Source: Leptospira hartskeerlii
GTDB lineage: Bacteria; Spirochaetota; Leptospiria; Leptospirales; Leptospiraceae
DNA length: 64,000 nt
Direction of reading: 5' to 3'
NCBI RefSeq assembly: GCF_002811475.1
Contig: NZ_NPDL01000004.1
Span: 62,001 to 126,000, forward strand
Shown here in pieces: positions 22,074 through 31,525 of this stretch (its first letter is position 1; each line of letters opens with the position of its first letter). The notes beneath the pieces are model-generated. The model worked only from the letters and a program-made list of their open reading frames with translations, did not search any database and was not told the origin of the DNA. Made by a program: the position numbers and the translations under genes.

Positions 22074-22757
22074 ATGAAAAAGATATTATTCGGGTGCATA
22101 TTATTATTCGCTAGTTTAGGCTCCGCATTTGCAGAACAGGAAAAAGTCCTGATCGTTAGCGGTTTCTCCAAAGTTGCAGTTCCTGCAGAACTTGTGGAAA
22201 TACGAATAGGAGTAGAAACAGAATCCAAAACTGCAGAAGAAGCTCATGAGAAAACCTCTTCAAAGACCGATTCTCTAGTAAAATATCTCAAAAAACAGTC
22301 CTTACTTTCGTTACAAACGGAAGCAATCCGTTTGCAAACAATATACGAATATCCTAAATCCGGAGCGAGACAGATCAAAGGTTATGTAGCGTCCAATACA
22401 ATTTTAGTAAGAGCTAAAGTAGAATCTGCAGGCAAACTCATAGATGAATCTATTCAAAATGGAGCGAATCAAATTATTGGGATCCGATTGCAGGCAACGG
22501 ATGCAAATTTAGAAAAAGCTTCCCAAGAAGCTTTACAGTTAGCGGCGAAGGATGCTCGCAAAAAAGCTGATATTATTCTCTCAGCATTAGGTTTGAAATT
22601 TAAGGATTTTGTAGAGATAAGAGCGGACTTCCAAGAAATTTCCGAACCACTTCCTGTCATGGATGGTTTTCAAACTATGAGCGCAAAATCTGCGACTCCA
22701 ATCGAGGCTGGAAATTTATTTCGCGAAGCAAAGATCTTATTGAAAGTTTCTTATTAA
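22074..22757 (+). CDS. SIMPL domain (DUF541) exported protein
   Basis: A 227-residue periplasmic or outer-membrane-associated protein with a signal peptide (MKKILFGCILLFASLGSAFA, cleavage before EQEK). The remainder matches DUF541/SIMPL: a beta strand VSGFSKVAVPAELVEIRIGV, then TAEEAHEKTSSKTDSLVKYL, and LAAKDARKKADIILSALG near the C-terminus. Homologues include E. coli YggE, linked to oxidative stress, and Brucella BP26. Gene end to putative terminator (22896) is about 140 bp. Confidence 0.87.
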   Translation: MKKILFGCILLFASLGSAFAEQEKVLIVSGFSKVAVPAELVEIRIGVETESKTAEEAHEKTSSKTDSLVKYLKKQSLLSLQTEAIRLQTIYEYPKSGARQIKGYVASNTILVRAKVESAGKLIDESIQNGANQIIGIRLQATDANLEKASQEALQLAAKDARKKADIILSALGLKFKDFVEIRADFQEISEPLPVMDGFQTMSAKSATPIEAGNLFREAKILLKVSY

Positions 22758-22885
22758 AAAATCGGCAAATAAGTGAAAAAAATCTGTCTTTTCAATAGGT
22801 TATATGGGTATGGTATTTATGGATTGTTACCTAAGTACCAATAACCCGGTAAATAGTTAACATATATCCAATTCTCTTCACTATT

Positions 22886-22936
22886 CTCACTACGTGAGCG
22901 GCCCTTTCGGGGGCCGCTCCGGTCTTTTGTTTTTTT
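22886..22936 (+). terminator. Rho-independent terminator with nested dyad
   Basis: A perfect 9-bp stem, GAGCGGCCC (22896-22904) and GGGCCGCTC (22911-22919), with a TTTCGG loop, is followed by a T-rich run (TCTTTTGTTTTTTT) on the plus strand. It ends transcription from the SIMPL gene. The 5' arm also forms an alternative dyad CTCAC-TAC-GTGAG (22886-22898), mutually exclusive with the terminator stem over three bases. Confidence 0.85.
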
Positions 22937-22995
22937 CCTTGCTCTCTTCCTGAATAATTGGTGTTTTGGGAAAAAAATTATTACTCTGGCACCTC

Positions 22996-24153
22996 ATGAA
23001 AAAAAAGATTCTAGCTTTATTGGCAACTTATCTAGTTTGCTTTTCCTTATTCGGACAAACACTTCCGAATAACCAAAGGCAGCCTAAAAATCAACCTACC
23101 AACAATAACCAACAGCAACCACCTCAAGACCAAGCTCCTATCGGCGGTAACGATTCTTATAACTCTTCCTCAAGTAATGGAAGTACATACGGAAATGGTT
23201 TATTACATATTTTGGAATTAGATGGAGTCGCAGGAAGTCTGAACCAAGGCGGCCCTCAATCTATTAACGGAATTTTAAATAGTGTAAGGATTGCAGGAAG
23301 TGCATTAGGTGGGACCCCTGAATTCTTCAAAGAAGATAGTAAAACTACTCCAAGCGGCGGATTTCCTAAGATCAGATATTCTCACCAGTTATCTGATAAT
23401 ACATTCATCGGTATCGTCGCTTCTTTGGGAGAAAAATCTACAACAGAAACTACTACTACTAGTACTTCTAACAGATACACTACCGACAAAATTACGACAA
23501 CTACCAACGAGTGGAAAGTGAAGTACGGTTGGGGACCTTTAAACTTAAACACTTCGAATAACATAAGTTACGAATTTTCAATTGGCTATGGCCAAGGAAA
23601 AACGACTGGAGACTATTCCAATTTCGGGATCAAACTCCCGGGTTTCAGCTCAGGAAGTTCGGATGGAATTTCAGGATTCGCGATCGGATTCGGAGACCTT
23701 AGATATAATATCACTACGCTTTCTTTAGACTACGGCGTTGCAGTTCCTATGTGGAGTTGGATGAATTGGTACTTTAGAGGTGATACAAGCTTCTTCTGGG
23801 GGACTTTATCTTTGAGTTCCGCTCAGCTTGGTGTGGACACAGGAGCTACTGCTGGAGCGTATAACGGTCTAGACTTCAACGCATTCAAATCCAAAGACGG
23901 ATTCTTTGCGGGAGCTTCCGGATTTACTATGACTTTCGAAACAGGTTTCGTAATTAAACCGTTTGAAACATTCGGTATCAGATTCGGTGGATTCTACCAG
24001 CTTACCTATTTCAGTGTAGGTGAAGTAAAAGGACCGTCCATTTCCGGAGGGCAAGTAGTAGAAGCAGGAGCAGTTCCTAATTTAAGCTCTACTACTGACA
24101 ACGAACAATTTGGAAACTACGGGGGAACCGTAGGATTAGTTAAGAATCTATAG
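22996..24153 (+). CDS. Putative outer-membrane beta-barrel protein with Asn/Gln-rich N-terminus
   Basis: A 385-residue exported protein that I cannot assign to a named family. ATG 22996 is preferred over TTG 22966 because it gives a normal signal peptide (MKKKILALLATYLVCFSLFG). After cleavage comes an Asn/Gln/Pro-rich stretch of about 35 residues, then Gly/Ser/Thr-rich sequence with alternating aromatic and polar residues (for example YGWGPLNLNTSNNISYEFSI and FGIRFGGFYQLTYFSV), as in a beta-barrel. A Thr-rich loop lies near residue 155. The C-terminus does not end in the classic aromatic residue, so the barrel call is tentative. It is monocistronic, with hairpins downstream. Confidence 0.6.
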   Translation: MKKKILALLATYLVCFSLFGQTLPNNQRQPKNQPTNNNQQQPPQDQAPIGGNDSYNSSSSNGSTYGNGLLHILELDGVAGSLNQGGPQSINGILNSVRIAGSALGGTPEFFKEDSKTTPSGGFPKIRYSHQLSDNTFIGIVASLGEKSTTETTTTSTSNRYTTDKITTTTNEWKVKYGWGPLNLNTSNNISYEFSIGYGQGKTTGDYSNFGIKLPGFSSGSSDGISGFAIGFGDLRYNITTLSLDYGVAVPMWSWMNWYFRGDTSFFWGTLSLSSAQLGVDTGATAGAYNGLDFNAFKSKDGFFAGASGFTMTFETGFVIKPFETFGIRFGGFYQLTYFSVGEVKGPSISGGQVVEAGAVPNLSSTTDNEQFGNYGGTVGLVKNL

Positions 24154-24170
24154 TCGGTAATGCCGGCTTC

Positions 24171-24253
24171 AAGAGCCTGGACCTTTTGGGACAGGCTCTT
24201 ATAATATTCTTCGTATTAAACCCCGGAGATAGAAAAGTTTTCGGGGTTTAATA
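24171..24253. terminator. Two hairpins between convergent genes
   Basis: Hairpin 1: AAGAGCCTG (24171-24179) with CAGGCTCTT (24192-24200). Hairpin 2: TATTAAACCCCG (24214-24225) with its perfect complement CGGGGTTTAATA (24242-24253). They sit between the plus-strand outer-membrane gene and the minus-strand SHOCT gene and probably terminate both. T-runs are short, so efficiency is uncertain. Confidence 0.65.
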
Positions 24254-24286
24254 TAATCCGCGTGTACGTGCTTAGGAGTAACGCAA

Positions 24287-25171
24287 CTAGAGTTCTTTAA
24301 TAATTTCTGCCTTCTTCTTTTCGTATTCTTGTTTAGAGATCAATCCCTTATCCAAAAGTTCCTGCAAAGTTCTCAAACGATCTTCTATCGTTTTAGGGAT
24401 TTTTTTGGTAGGAGTTACTACTTTCTTCTTAGAAGGATTCGCAGTCCAAAAACCATTTTTCACAAGGATGCGATTTTTCACTTCTTCTCCTTCTGTCGCA
24501 AATGTAAGATAATCTAAACCTTCGGGGCGGATCTCTGGAAGATAAATGGAATTACGAGAAGAAGGTTCCGGCTTTGAAATAGGGGCCAAAGTCCAATCTC
24601 TAAAAGAATATGTGGTCTGAAAATCAAGTACCTGTCCTATTTCAGAGAATTCTAATATGATCCCTTCCGGACTTTTTCTTATATAAAAAATAGTTCTTCT
24701 GATCCTAAGCCCAGGGCGAATTGGATCTTCTCTTTTGATTATTACTTGGTAGGCTTGAGGAAGTCCGTCCGGAATTTCTGCTTCTGCCCTAAATAATAAT
24801 TCTCCCAAACGAGAGGCTTCCTCTTCCGTAAATAATCGGATCGGTTCCGAATTTAAAACTCCAGTATCCGCAACTCCCGTGAATTTAAAAAGTTTTTCCC
24901 ATCTGGAAATAAATTCAGTCTTATCCAATTGGTCAGGCCCTGCACCTGTCAAAACTCCGGAGGCAGTGGGCAGCCAAGTCTCCGCTTGTAAGAAGAGTGG
25001 AGTTTCTGAACTCTTTTTAAGATAATATAATACGATCGAATCTGAAGAGGAAGCCATCCCCTTTCTTTGGGAAGACAAACAAGAGATCGTAAATAGAAGG
25101 GTAAGAAAGAAACTTAGAAGTTTAAGATTTTTCTTTTTTGCCCGAATCGGTTTTTTTAAGCATGCTGCCAA
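24287..25171 (-). CDS. SHOCT-domain putative lipoprotein overlapping csrA
   Basis: The reading frame is open to 25237, but the start is placed at TTG 25171 (294 residues), preceded on the minus strand by GGAGGA about 11 nt upstream. This gives a short basic N-terminus, a hydrophobic helix ([13 protein letters not shown]) and a possible lipobox Cys31 followed by LSSQ. The middle 220 residues are unrecognised, beta-rich by eye. The last 34 residues form a SHOCT domain ([20 protein letters not shown]), a short helical C-terminal module of unknown role in oligomerisation. The first 50 bp overlap the end of csrA in another frame, so translation is probably coupled to the flagellar operon. Confidence 0.7.
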   Translation of the reverse strand: MAACLKKPIRAKKKNLKLLSFFLTLLFTISCLSSQRKGMASSSDSIVLYYLKKSSETPLFLQAETWLPTASGVLTGAGPDQLDKTEFISRWEKLFKFTGVADTGVLNSEPIRLFTEEEASRLGELLFRAEAEIPDGLPQAYQVIIKREDPIRPGLRIRRTIFYIRKSPEGIILEFSEIGQVLDFQTTYSFRDWTLAPISKPEPSSRNSIYLPEIRPEGLDYLTFATEGEEVKNRILVKNGFWTANPSKKKVVTPTKKIPKTIEDRLRTLQELLDKGLISKQEYEKKKAEIIKEL

Positions 25172-25382
25172 TTTTTCCCAATTCCTCCGGCTTAATTTTC
25201 GCACCGGCGGCTTTCTTATTCTCAGCCTGGATTTCACGGTACACTTCCGCTCTGTGAACGGAAACTTCTTTTGGAGCCTTGACTCCGATCTTTACTTGAT
25301 CCCCTTTGATATCCACGATAACGATCTCGATATCGTCACCTATAATAATGGATTCATTAGTACGCCTAGCTAGTACGAGCAC
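25122..25382 (-). CDS. csrA: Carbon storage regulator / flagellin translational repressor CsrA
   Basis: An 86-residue RNA-binding dimer that represses translation by binding GGA-containing hairpins. The core is canonical: [20 protein letters not shown] at the N-terminus and [19 protein letters not shown] with the RNA-contacting Arg. It starts with GTG immediately after the fliW stop. The C-terminal extension of about 30 Lys-rich residues after the core makes it longer than the 61-residue E. coli protein. The fliW-csrA pairing indicates the FliW-CsrA-flagellin partner switch known in Bacillus and other flagellated bacteria. Confidence 0.95.
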   Translation of the reverse strand: MLVLARRTNESIIIGDDIEIVIVDIKGDQVKIGVKAPKEVSVHRAEVYREIQAENKKAAGAKIKPEELGKIGSMLKKTDSGKKEKS

Positions 25383-25832
25383 TTAGGACATCTCCACAGT
25401 GGCGCTTTCCAAAATTCTTTCACGAACGGAATGGATCTCGTTGCGTGATACGAATTGGCGACCAGTCAAATCCGTCTTATTAATTAAAATAGGGCCTTGT
25501 AGATTTGCTGTCATAGATGCCGGATCATCGTTCGGAATCGTCACAATGACTAAGGTCAAAGCTTCCGAAACATCCTGCAACCCGATTTGAGAAAGTTCTT
25601 CTTGGCTCAAAATCGGTTTGTATTCTTTTTTAAATAAAGAAGGGGGAATTACTACAAAAGCAAGGTCCACTTCATCGACGGACTGCAACCATTTGAATAC
25701 TGATTCTTCGTCTTCTTCGATTAGGGCAAAACTTTTGTATCCCCCGAAACCTAGAAGTCCTTCCGGAAATTTGATAAGTTGTCGCTCAGAAACTTTTATT
25801 TTTCCGAAAGGTTTGCTATGGATCTCAATCAT
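25383..25832 (-). CDS. fliW: Flagellar assembly factor FliW
   Basis: A 149-residue protein that binds flagellin and, when free, antagonises CsrA allosterically. It has the family pattern LIKFPEGLLGFGGYKSFALI, then FKWLQSVDEVDLAFVVIPP, then ALTLVIVTIPNDDPASMTAN and NLQGPILINK. It lies directly upstream of csrA and 86 bp after flgL, in the conserved flgK-flgL-fliW-csrA order. Confidence 0.94.
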   Translation of the reverse strand: MIEIHSKPFGKIKVSERQLIKFPEGLLGFGGYKSFALIEEDEESVFKWLQSVDEVDLAFVVIPPSLFKKEYKPILSQEELSQIGLQDVSEALTLVIVTIPNDDPASMTANLQGPILINKTDLTGRQFVSRNEIHSVRERILESATVEMS

Positions 25833-25918
25833 CGACCGACCTATTTTTCAGAGCTTGGCTCTAAGTTTATACTTTTTTCAAATCACTATCCCCGACTGAA
25901 TTTCGGAGAATCTTACTT

Positions 25919-27187
25919 TTATCTTAGAAAGTCCATCAAAGTGGATTTGATCACCTTGGATCCTACGTTAAGTGCATATTGATGGATAGTTTCCAGCCAC
26001 TTCATATTCATGATAGTTTCCGGGAAATCGATTCCTTCGTTTTTAGCAAGCAACTCGGTCATATAAGATTTATCGAAAGAAACTCTTTGAGAATGCTCTT
26101 CCATACGATTCATCCTTGCGCCTACAATGGATCTATAACGAAGAATATTCTCCAATGCGAGATCCAAGTCTTGGATATCACGACCTGAAATTCTCTCTTG
26201 GTCTTTTTGGATCAAATCGTTCCTGAATTGGATCAAAACATCGAATACGGAAAGACCGGTAACAGTTGCAGATTTGCTATAATTATTAGGAGGCTCAGAA
26301 TTTCCAGAATCGATCAAACCGATATCTCTTAGAACTGTTCCCCCATCTACATCCTCTAACCAAACTTGGTGAGGTGCAGTAGAACTAAGACTGATATTAT
26401 CCTGAGCGAGTTTATTAGCCTTCGCTTCTATCGGAGAATTATTGATCTTGTCTATGATATCGTCGATTGTATCACCGGCAGAAACTTGGACTTCTACTCC
26501 ATCGATCTTGAACTTTTGATCAGAAACCGCAACGTAACCTGAGTTATCCACGCGACTGGTAACACTCATGTTCGTTCCCCAGAACACTTTGTTTCCGGGA
26601 ATAGTAACAGGGATATATTCTCCCTTCTCGATCTCTCTGATCTGTTCTCCGATATCTCCTCTGTATTCTACTCCGATGTATTGGTTTTTTAATTCTAATC
26701 CTTGGAGTCCTTTGATCTTTGATTCAATCGGCTCAAAAGGAGGTCTTTCGATCACATGTCCACCAAAAAGAGGTCTTCCTGTGGCATCTCTTGTGTTTGC
26801 TATATCGACTAACGCTCTTAGTAATTCATCTATCTCTTTACCAACGGCGACTTCTAATTCGAAACCTTTATCACCTTGGTAGATACCGTTGGAAGCTTGG
26901 ACTGCAAGAACTCTTGCTCTTTGGAATAGGTTACCTATTCTATCCAATTCTCCGTCGATCTGTTGTAATCTTCCGAAACCATCATCAATGTTTGCTTGGA
27001 AAGTATCCAACTCGTTCATCCTAGATCGGAAGAACATCTGGTTAGTCGCTCTTCCAGGATCATCGGAAGGAGTCCTAATTCTTTGTCCTGTGCCCAACTG
27101 GTTTTGGGTTTCGTCCAAAGACAACTGGTGACGATTCAAAGTCCTCACCAGACTGTTATTTTGCATCATGTTAGTGATCCGCATCAT
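25919..27187 (-). CDS. flgL: Flagellar hook-filament junction protein FlgL (HAP3)
   Basis: A 422-residue junction protein between hook and filament. The flagellin-like N-terminus (MRITNMMQNNSLVRTLNRHQ, then GTGQRIRTPSDDPGRATNQM) and a C-terminal helix with ARMNRMEEHSQRV identify FlgL. It is longer than the E. coli protein (317 residues) because of a central domain insert (residues about 150-330). A strong SD, AAGGAGG, lies 8 nt before the ATG. It is part of the flgN-flgK-flgL-fliW-csrA run; in spirochaetes the filament is periplasmic. Confidence 0.94.
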   Translation of the reverse strand: MMRITNMMQNNSLVRTLNRHQLSLDETQNQLGTGQRIRTPSDDPGRATNQMFFRSRMNELDTFQANIDDGFGRLQQIDGELDRIGNLFQRARVLAVQASNGIYQGDKGFELEVAVGKEIDELLRALVDIANTRDATGRPLFGGHVIERPPFEPIESKIKGLQGLELKNQYIGVEYRGDIGEQIREIEKGEYIPVTIPGNKVFWGTNMSVTSRVDNSGYVAVSDQKFKIDGVEVQVSAGDTIDDIIDKINNSPIEAKANKLAQDNISLSSTAPHQVWLEDVDGGTVLRDIGLIDSGNSEPPNNYSKSATVTGLSVFDVLIQFRNDLIQKDQERISGRDIQDLDLALENILRYRSIVGARMNRMEEHSQRVSFDKSYMTELLAKNEGIDFPETIMNMKWLETIHQYALNVGSKVIKSTLMDFLR

Positions 27188-27216
27188 GGCTTCGCCTCCT
27201 TGCTATTCCGGCGGAA

Positions 27217-29127
27217 TTACGCGCCCAAACGATTGATGATGGTATCTAGAATTTCATTCATAGTATTGATCATCTTCGCAGACGCGTTATACGAGTGCTG
27301 GAACTGGACCATATTGGCCATTTCCTCGTCCAAACTTACACCCATCACCGATTGTCTCATGTTCTCGAGCTCGGTCATAAGGTCCGATTGGATCCCAAAT
27401 TCTTGTTTTGATTCTCTCGCTTCTGTTGCGAGTTTAGAGATCAGACTATTATAAAAATCATCCGTGCTTTTGGAGTAATCCACCATCACAGGATTGTTTC
27501 TAAGAGAAGAAGCTACTAAAAGAGCGTTCCTTCCATCCTTATGACCTCCAGGAGAATTATAATCTCCTGTTCCACCGACATCCTTTCCTCTTGCTGCCGC
27601 GATATTTGCTACGTTATTCGCAATATGCTCGTTTACTTTAAAATGAGAAGAAGGATGAAAATGAGGAGTTAAAGTAATGTCTTCCGGCTTTGATTGAAGT
27701 TTTGTAATCTCACCCAAACGTTTATAATCATAAGCTCCAGAAGATCCGGAAGCCATCAGCATTCCAGTGAGACCGACTAATAATTCTCCAGAATCTTCGA
27801 TATGCCTAATAATGAAGTTTTTCTTAGGAGTATCATCTGCAACAGTCGCTTTGAAAGCCAACTGGTTGTCATGGTTCATATAAGCCACAACGCCTACTTT
27901 AGAAGCGTTGATGCGTTTGATAATACCGTTCAATGTATCATTTGCAGAATAAGGAATTAAAACCTGAGTTTCTTTTTCATCAGGTTTTAAGAATGTCATG
28001 GTTCCGCTAATCCCGATTGGGCGATCCGGATCTAGAGTATTCTTACCTGTTACTCTGAAGATCGCAGAAATATCATTCTGCCCATCCCCATCTGAATCAT
28101 ATTCACCGAAAGTATTCAGCGCCAAAGAACGAATATCGAAGAAGTTCTGATTTGTATTTCCATTCAAACCAAAACCGTCTTTATGGATTTCGTTAATCAC
28201 ATCCATAACGTTGATCGCAAGAGCATCCACCTGATCGATCTTCTCGCCCAGGATCTTATCTCTAACTTCGATCAAACCCTGTAATCTCCCTTTGCGAAGA
28301 AGGACCGGATCTCCAGTTACCTTCCAATAAAGATCTAATAGACCATCTTTAGAAGGATTTCCTAATATATCGACTTTATTGAGTTTGCCACCTTGAACAA
28401 GGATCTGCTGGCCAATAAATACCATCAGCTCATCTTCATCGCTTCTTCCGATTGTGATATCGGTTAAACCGGAAAGCTCTTGAAGAAGAGCATCTCTTTT
28501 GTCATAAAGATCATTCGGTCTATCACCCAATGCTTCCGACTTAGCAATCCTCTCGTTTAAGGTACGGATATTCTCACCAATCGTATTCAAATGAAGTGCA
28601 TGAGCTTCAATTTCACGATTCGATTGATCTCTCAATTGAGAAAGTTTACGATACACATCTTCAATTCTACTTCCGAGGCCTTGCGCTTTTTCTAAAACTA
28701 CGGAACGATGTGCGTTGTCTTCAGGATAGTTAGCAAGTTCTTCCCAAGAAGACCAAAATTTATCCATCAAGGTTCTAAGAGTAGTACCGTTAGGTTCGTT
28801 GAAAATATTCTCTGCTTGGTAGAGATATTCGTTCTTTGCTGCCCAATAATCCTTCACACCTGAGGTTTCGATAATTCTATCATCGATAAAATTATCTCTA
28901 ACACGTTCGATGGAAGCAATTTCAACGCCCTGACCGATCTGCCCAGGAACATGAGCGCGGTTCAAAGAAGGTTCGTACAGAGGATCCGTTGCTTGTAAAA
29001 CAACTCTTTGGCGAGAATAATGTTTATTATCCGCGTTTGAAATATTATGGCCGGTAGTTTGTAAGGCTTGCTGGTGAGCCGCAAGACCTCTTTTACCAAT
29101 TTCTAATCCGGAGAATGTGGATCCCAT
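27217..29127 (-). CDS. flgK: Flagellar hook-associated protein FlgK (HAP1)
   Basis: A 636-residue hook-filament junction protein. The N-terminus ([20 protein letters not shown], then [17 protein letters not shown]) carries the rod-hook-filament axial motif, and the C-terminus ([20 protein letters not shown] then [19 protein letters not shown]) is the matching helix. An AGGAGGG SD precedes ATG 29127. Length is in the upper range for FlgK. The gap to flgL is 29 bp, consistent with cotranscription. Confidence 0.95.
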   Translation of the reverse strand: MGSTFSGLEIGKRGLAAHQQALQTTGHNISNADNKHYSRQRVVLQATDPLYEPSLNRAHVPGQIGQGVEIASIERVRDNFIDDRIIETSGVKDYWAAKNEYLYQAENIFNEPNGTTLRTLMDKFWSSWEELANYPEDNAHRSVVLEKAQGLGSRIEDVYRKLSQLRDQSNREIEAHALHLNTIGENIRTLNERIAKSEALGDRPNDLYDKRDALLQELSGLTDITIGRSDEDELMVFIGQQILVQGGKLNKVDILGNPSKDGLLDLYWKVTGDPVLLRKGRLQGLIEVRDKILGEKIDQVDALAINVMDVINEIHKDGFGLNGNTNQNFFDIRSLALNTFGEYDSDGDGQNDISAIFRVTGKNTLDPDRPIGISGTMTFLKPDEKETQVLIPYSANDTLNGIIKRINASKVGVVAYMNHDNQLAFKATVADDTPKKNFIIRHIEDSGELLVGLTGMLMASGSSGAYDYKRLGEITKLQSKPEDITLTPHFHPSSHFKVNEHIANNVANIAAARGKDVGGTGDYNSPGGHKDGRNALLVASSLRNNPVMVDYSKSTDDFYNSLISKLATEARESKQEFGIQSDLMTELENMRQSVMGVSLDEEMANMVQFQHSYNASAKMINTMNEILDTIINRLGA

Positions 29128-29150
29128 ACTTCTTCCCTCCTATCCAATCC

Positions 29151-29687
29151 TTACGCTGAAGCGTTTACGAGCACCGAGGAACGTTTCTTCTTGTTCCTGA
29201 CTGTGCTTGGATTTTCATCCTCGTAAACTGCGACTTCTCCGCTATTTGCGTTAGTTCGCATCGCGTCGATGGTGGCCTTCAAAAATTCCTGTCTGGTTCG
29301 GATCAATTTATCATTGGCTTTGATCTTGTCTTTAAGCCTGTGAACCGTATCCTTTAATCTAGTTCCGAGTTGTTTCAACTTGTGCTCGGAATCACGGTCT
29401 ATCTTATTTAAAAAATCAGTAAGAGTAAGTTCGCCTTCTTTAGGAATTCCTAAATTACCAGAAGTATAAACGTCATGGATAGCGGACATACGAACTCTTT
29501 CCAGTTCGCTTGCATGAACGATCAATTCATAAGTCTTTTTAGAAATCGTTTCCAAAGATCTTCCGTCCGCTTTCGTGATCGATTCAGTCTTTTCTTTCTC
29601 TAACTCCAGGATTTCGGAGTACAGTCGGATTTCTTCCTCGAAAAGAGAAGACACCCGATCCAACCATTCCTCTTTATTTAATATCAT
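29151..29687 (-). CDS. FlgN-like flagellar export chaperone
   Basis: A 178-residue, mostly helical protein directly upstream of flgK (23 bp), in the position normally held by FlgN, the cytoplasmic chaperone for FlgK and FlgL. Visible: MILNKEEWLDRVSSLFEEEI, a heptad-rich stretch to about residue 145, and a basic tail. ATG 29687 is chosen (AGGGAC about 8 nt upstream) although the frame extends to 29762. The assignment rests on helical character plus synteny, since FlgN proteins diverge strongly. Confidence 0.72.
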   Translation of the reverse strand: MILNKEEWLDRVSSLFEEEIRLYSEILELEKEKTESITKADGRSLETISKKTYELIVHASELERVRMSAIHDVYTSGNLGIPKEGELTLTDFLNKIDRDSEHKLKQLGTRLKDTVHRLKDKIKANDKLIRTRQEFLKATIDAMRTNANSGEVAVYEDENPSTVRNKKKRSSVLVNASA

Positions 29688-29929
29688 TGTCCGGTCCCTG
29701 TTCTTTGTTTCGGCGGAATCCAGAATTTTATGAGGCGTTTTTTTGGAAATTCGGCGGTTCAAAAGCCGAGAAGGAGAACTAGGAAGAATTTTCTCAAGAG
29801 AAGAAGGAGATTTGCCGAGATAAGAATCTCAATTAAGAGACATAATATTTCTACTTGGTTTTATGGTAATTTAGAAAAAGGATGACTTAGTTCTACACCA
29901 ATACAGATTTCTTATTCGAAAAACCGAAT

Positions 29930-30343
29930 ATGGCAAATAAAACGTATATTGTCCGAAAGATTATTAGAATGCAACACTGTGATCCTGGTGGCGTGGTATT
30001 CACTCCTCAATATTTCAATCTATTCGTAGAAGCGATCGAAGATTGGTTTAGAGAAGGGATTGGATTCGGATTCTCCCATATGGTAAGCGATAATAAGCAG
30101 GGCATTCCTGCAATGAAGATCATCGCAAAATTTTATAAACCTTCCGTCTTAGGAGAAGTGTTGGAATTTAGAGTAAAAGTAAAAAGACTCAGGCGTCAGA
30201 ATATACTAATCCATGTAGAAGCAAGTCACGGAGAAGAGAGAAGGTGTTCCGGAGATTTTCTGCACGGATTTGCTTCGCTTAGCAGCCTAAGCCTAACAGA
30301 TTGGCCTCAGGATATTTATCGTAAATTAGAAGAATATTTATAG
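29930..30343 (+). CDS. Acyl-CoA thioesterase, 4-hydroxybenzoyl-CoA thioesterase (YbgC-like) family
   Basis: A 137-residue hotdog-fold thioesterase. The active-site motif HCDPGGVVFTPQYFNLF (residues 16-32) contains the catalytic Asp of the 4HBT family. The central helix has EAIEDWF, and the beta sheet ends with HGFASLSSL. The substrate is unknown. A small dyad ATTCG/CGAAT lies just before the ATG (29914-29929) and no clear SD is visible, so the start could be wrong. Confidence 0.83.
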   Translation: MANKTYIVRKIIRMQHCDPGGVVFTPQYFNLFVEAIEDWFREGIGFGFSHMVSDNKQGIPAMKIIAKFYKPSVLGEVLEFRVKVKRLRRQNILIHVEASHGEERRCSGDFLHGFASLSSLSLTDWPQDIYRKLEEYL

Positions 30344-30366
30344 TCCAATATACGTCTTATCCGATT

Positions 30367-31479
30367 ATGAGAATGTCCATATCTCGGACTCTTTTTCCAA
30401 TGCGTAATTCTTTTAAAAATATTTTCCTATTTGTTTCCTTAGTTCTTTTTTCTAGCTCTTTGAATTTTGCAAAAGAACCCAAAAAGGCTTCTGTCCTTCC
30501 TAAACTGAACCAAGTAGCTTTAAATTCTAAACCAGAAAAGAAGAAGGAAGAGAAAAAACCTAAGACGGTTGTCTCTGAACAAAAAACATCAAAACGATTA
30601 AAAGGTGAGATCGTAGAAAAGCAAGAGGAACTGTTTTCATTTTCTCTTGCAGGAAGAAAGTTCGCACAAGGGGAACTTCTATTCTTAAAAATAAAACCTT
30701 TGCCCAAAATTTTAGACAAACTTGGAAATTTTACGATCAATTGGGACGGGCAAGAGATCCCTTTCACTCAAAGGGAAGGGTATATTCTCACCTTTCTTCC
30801 GATCTCTCCTGAATTTTCCAAATCTTATGGAGTTTTGGAATTAACAGAAAAGCATCTTTTTACTAAAAACGATTCCAAGACGTACGAGATCCCAATCCAA
30901 AAAACATCATTTGCTACTTCCAAAGTTTCTCATCTTACAATGGATAAACAGTATACAACTGACGAACTTTCAGAAGAGACAAAAGCATTTATCAAAGAAT
31001 GTTCCGAAGCGAAAGCGAAGGCATTTCAATCCAAGTCTGATCTTCAGGTGGAAACCGATTTCGAATATCCTGTTCACAATCCTATTTTAAATAGTCCTTT
31101 TTATAAGCGTAGGATCTACAATAAAGAGAAAGGTCGTCCTCATGGAGGTTCTGACTTTAAAGGTGGTGTAGGAGATCCAATTTATGCGATCAACGACGGC
31201 ACTGTGATCTTAGCAAGATCTATGTACTATGAAGGAAATTTCACTGTGATAGATCATGGTTTGGAATTATATTCCTTATACATGCACCAATCCGAAATTT
31301 TAGTAAAGCCTGGGGATAAAGTGAAAAAGGGAGATTTGATCGGAAAGATCGGATCAACGGGGATGTCAACCGGACCTCATTTACATTTAGGATTTAGAGT
31401 TTTAGGAACGATGATCGATCCTCTTTCTGTTGTTCAAACAGATCTAATCGAAGCTCGTAAGAAAACTTCCAAAAAATAA
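30367..31479 (+). CDS. Exported M23-family peptidase (LytM-like)
   Basis: A 370-residue protein. It has an N-terminal signal segment (FKNIFLFVSLVLFSSSLNFA), a Lys-rich linker, a beta-rich middle region, and a C-terminal M23 domain (residues about 255-350) with HGGSDFKGGVGDPIYAINDG and STGMSTGPHLHLGFR. The HxxxD and HxH zinc ligands are all present, so it should be an active peptidoglycan endopeptidase rather than a degenerate activator. ATG 30367 and ATG 30400 are both possible; the second would give a more typical signal peptide. Confidence 0.88.
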   Translation: MRMSISRTLFPMRNSFKNIFLFVSLVLFSSSLNFAKEPKKASVLPKLNQVALNSKPEKKKEEKKPKTVVSEQKTSKRLKGEIVEKQEELFSFSLAGRKFAQGELLFLKIKPLPKILDKLGNFTINWDGQEIPFTQREGYILTFLPISPEFSKSYGVLELTEKHLFTKNDSKTYEIPIQKTSFATSKVSHLTMDKQYTTDELSEETKAFIKECSEAKAKAFQSKSDLQVETDFEYPVHNPILNSPFYKRRIYNKEKGRPHGGSDFKGGVGDPIYAINDGTVILARSMYYEGNFTVIDHGLELYSLYMHQSEILVKPGDKVKKGDLIGKIGSTGMSTGPHLHLGFRVLGTMIDPLSVVQTDLIEARKKTSKK

Positions 31480-31483
31480 TCGG

Positions 31484-31513
31484 ATCGGGAGAGAAGATTA
31501 TATCTCTCCCGAT
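31484..31513. terminator. Bidirectional terminator hairpin
   Basis: A perfect 11-bp stem, ATCGGGAGAGA (31484-31494) with TCTCTCCCGAT (31503-31513) and an 8-nt loop, sits between convergent M23 and citrate synthase genes. On the minus strand it is followed by TTATTTTTT, a good terminator tail for citrate synthase; on the plus side the T-run is weak. Confidence 0.8.
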
Positions 31514-31525
31514 AATAGTCTTCTT

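Noticed and set aside
25172..25237. Upstream extension of the SHOCT lipoprotein reading frame
   Set aside because: It is encoded inside csrA, is highly basic, and would put 22 residues before a signal-like helix; TTG 25171 with GGAGGA fits better.
26568..27454. Several plus-strand ORFs antisense to flgL and flgK
   Set aside because: Flagellar genes on the minus strand are unambiguous; these frames show no homology-like features.
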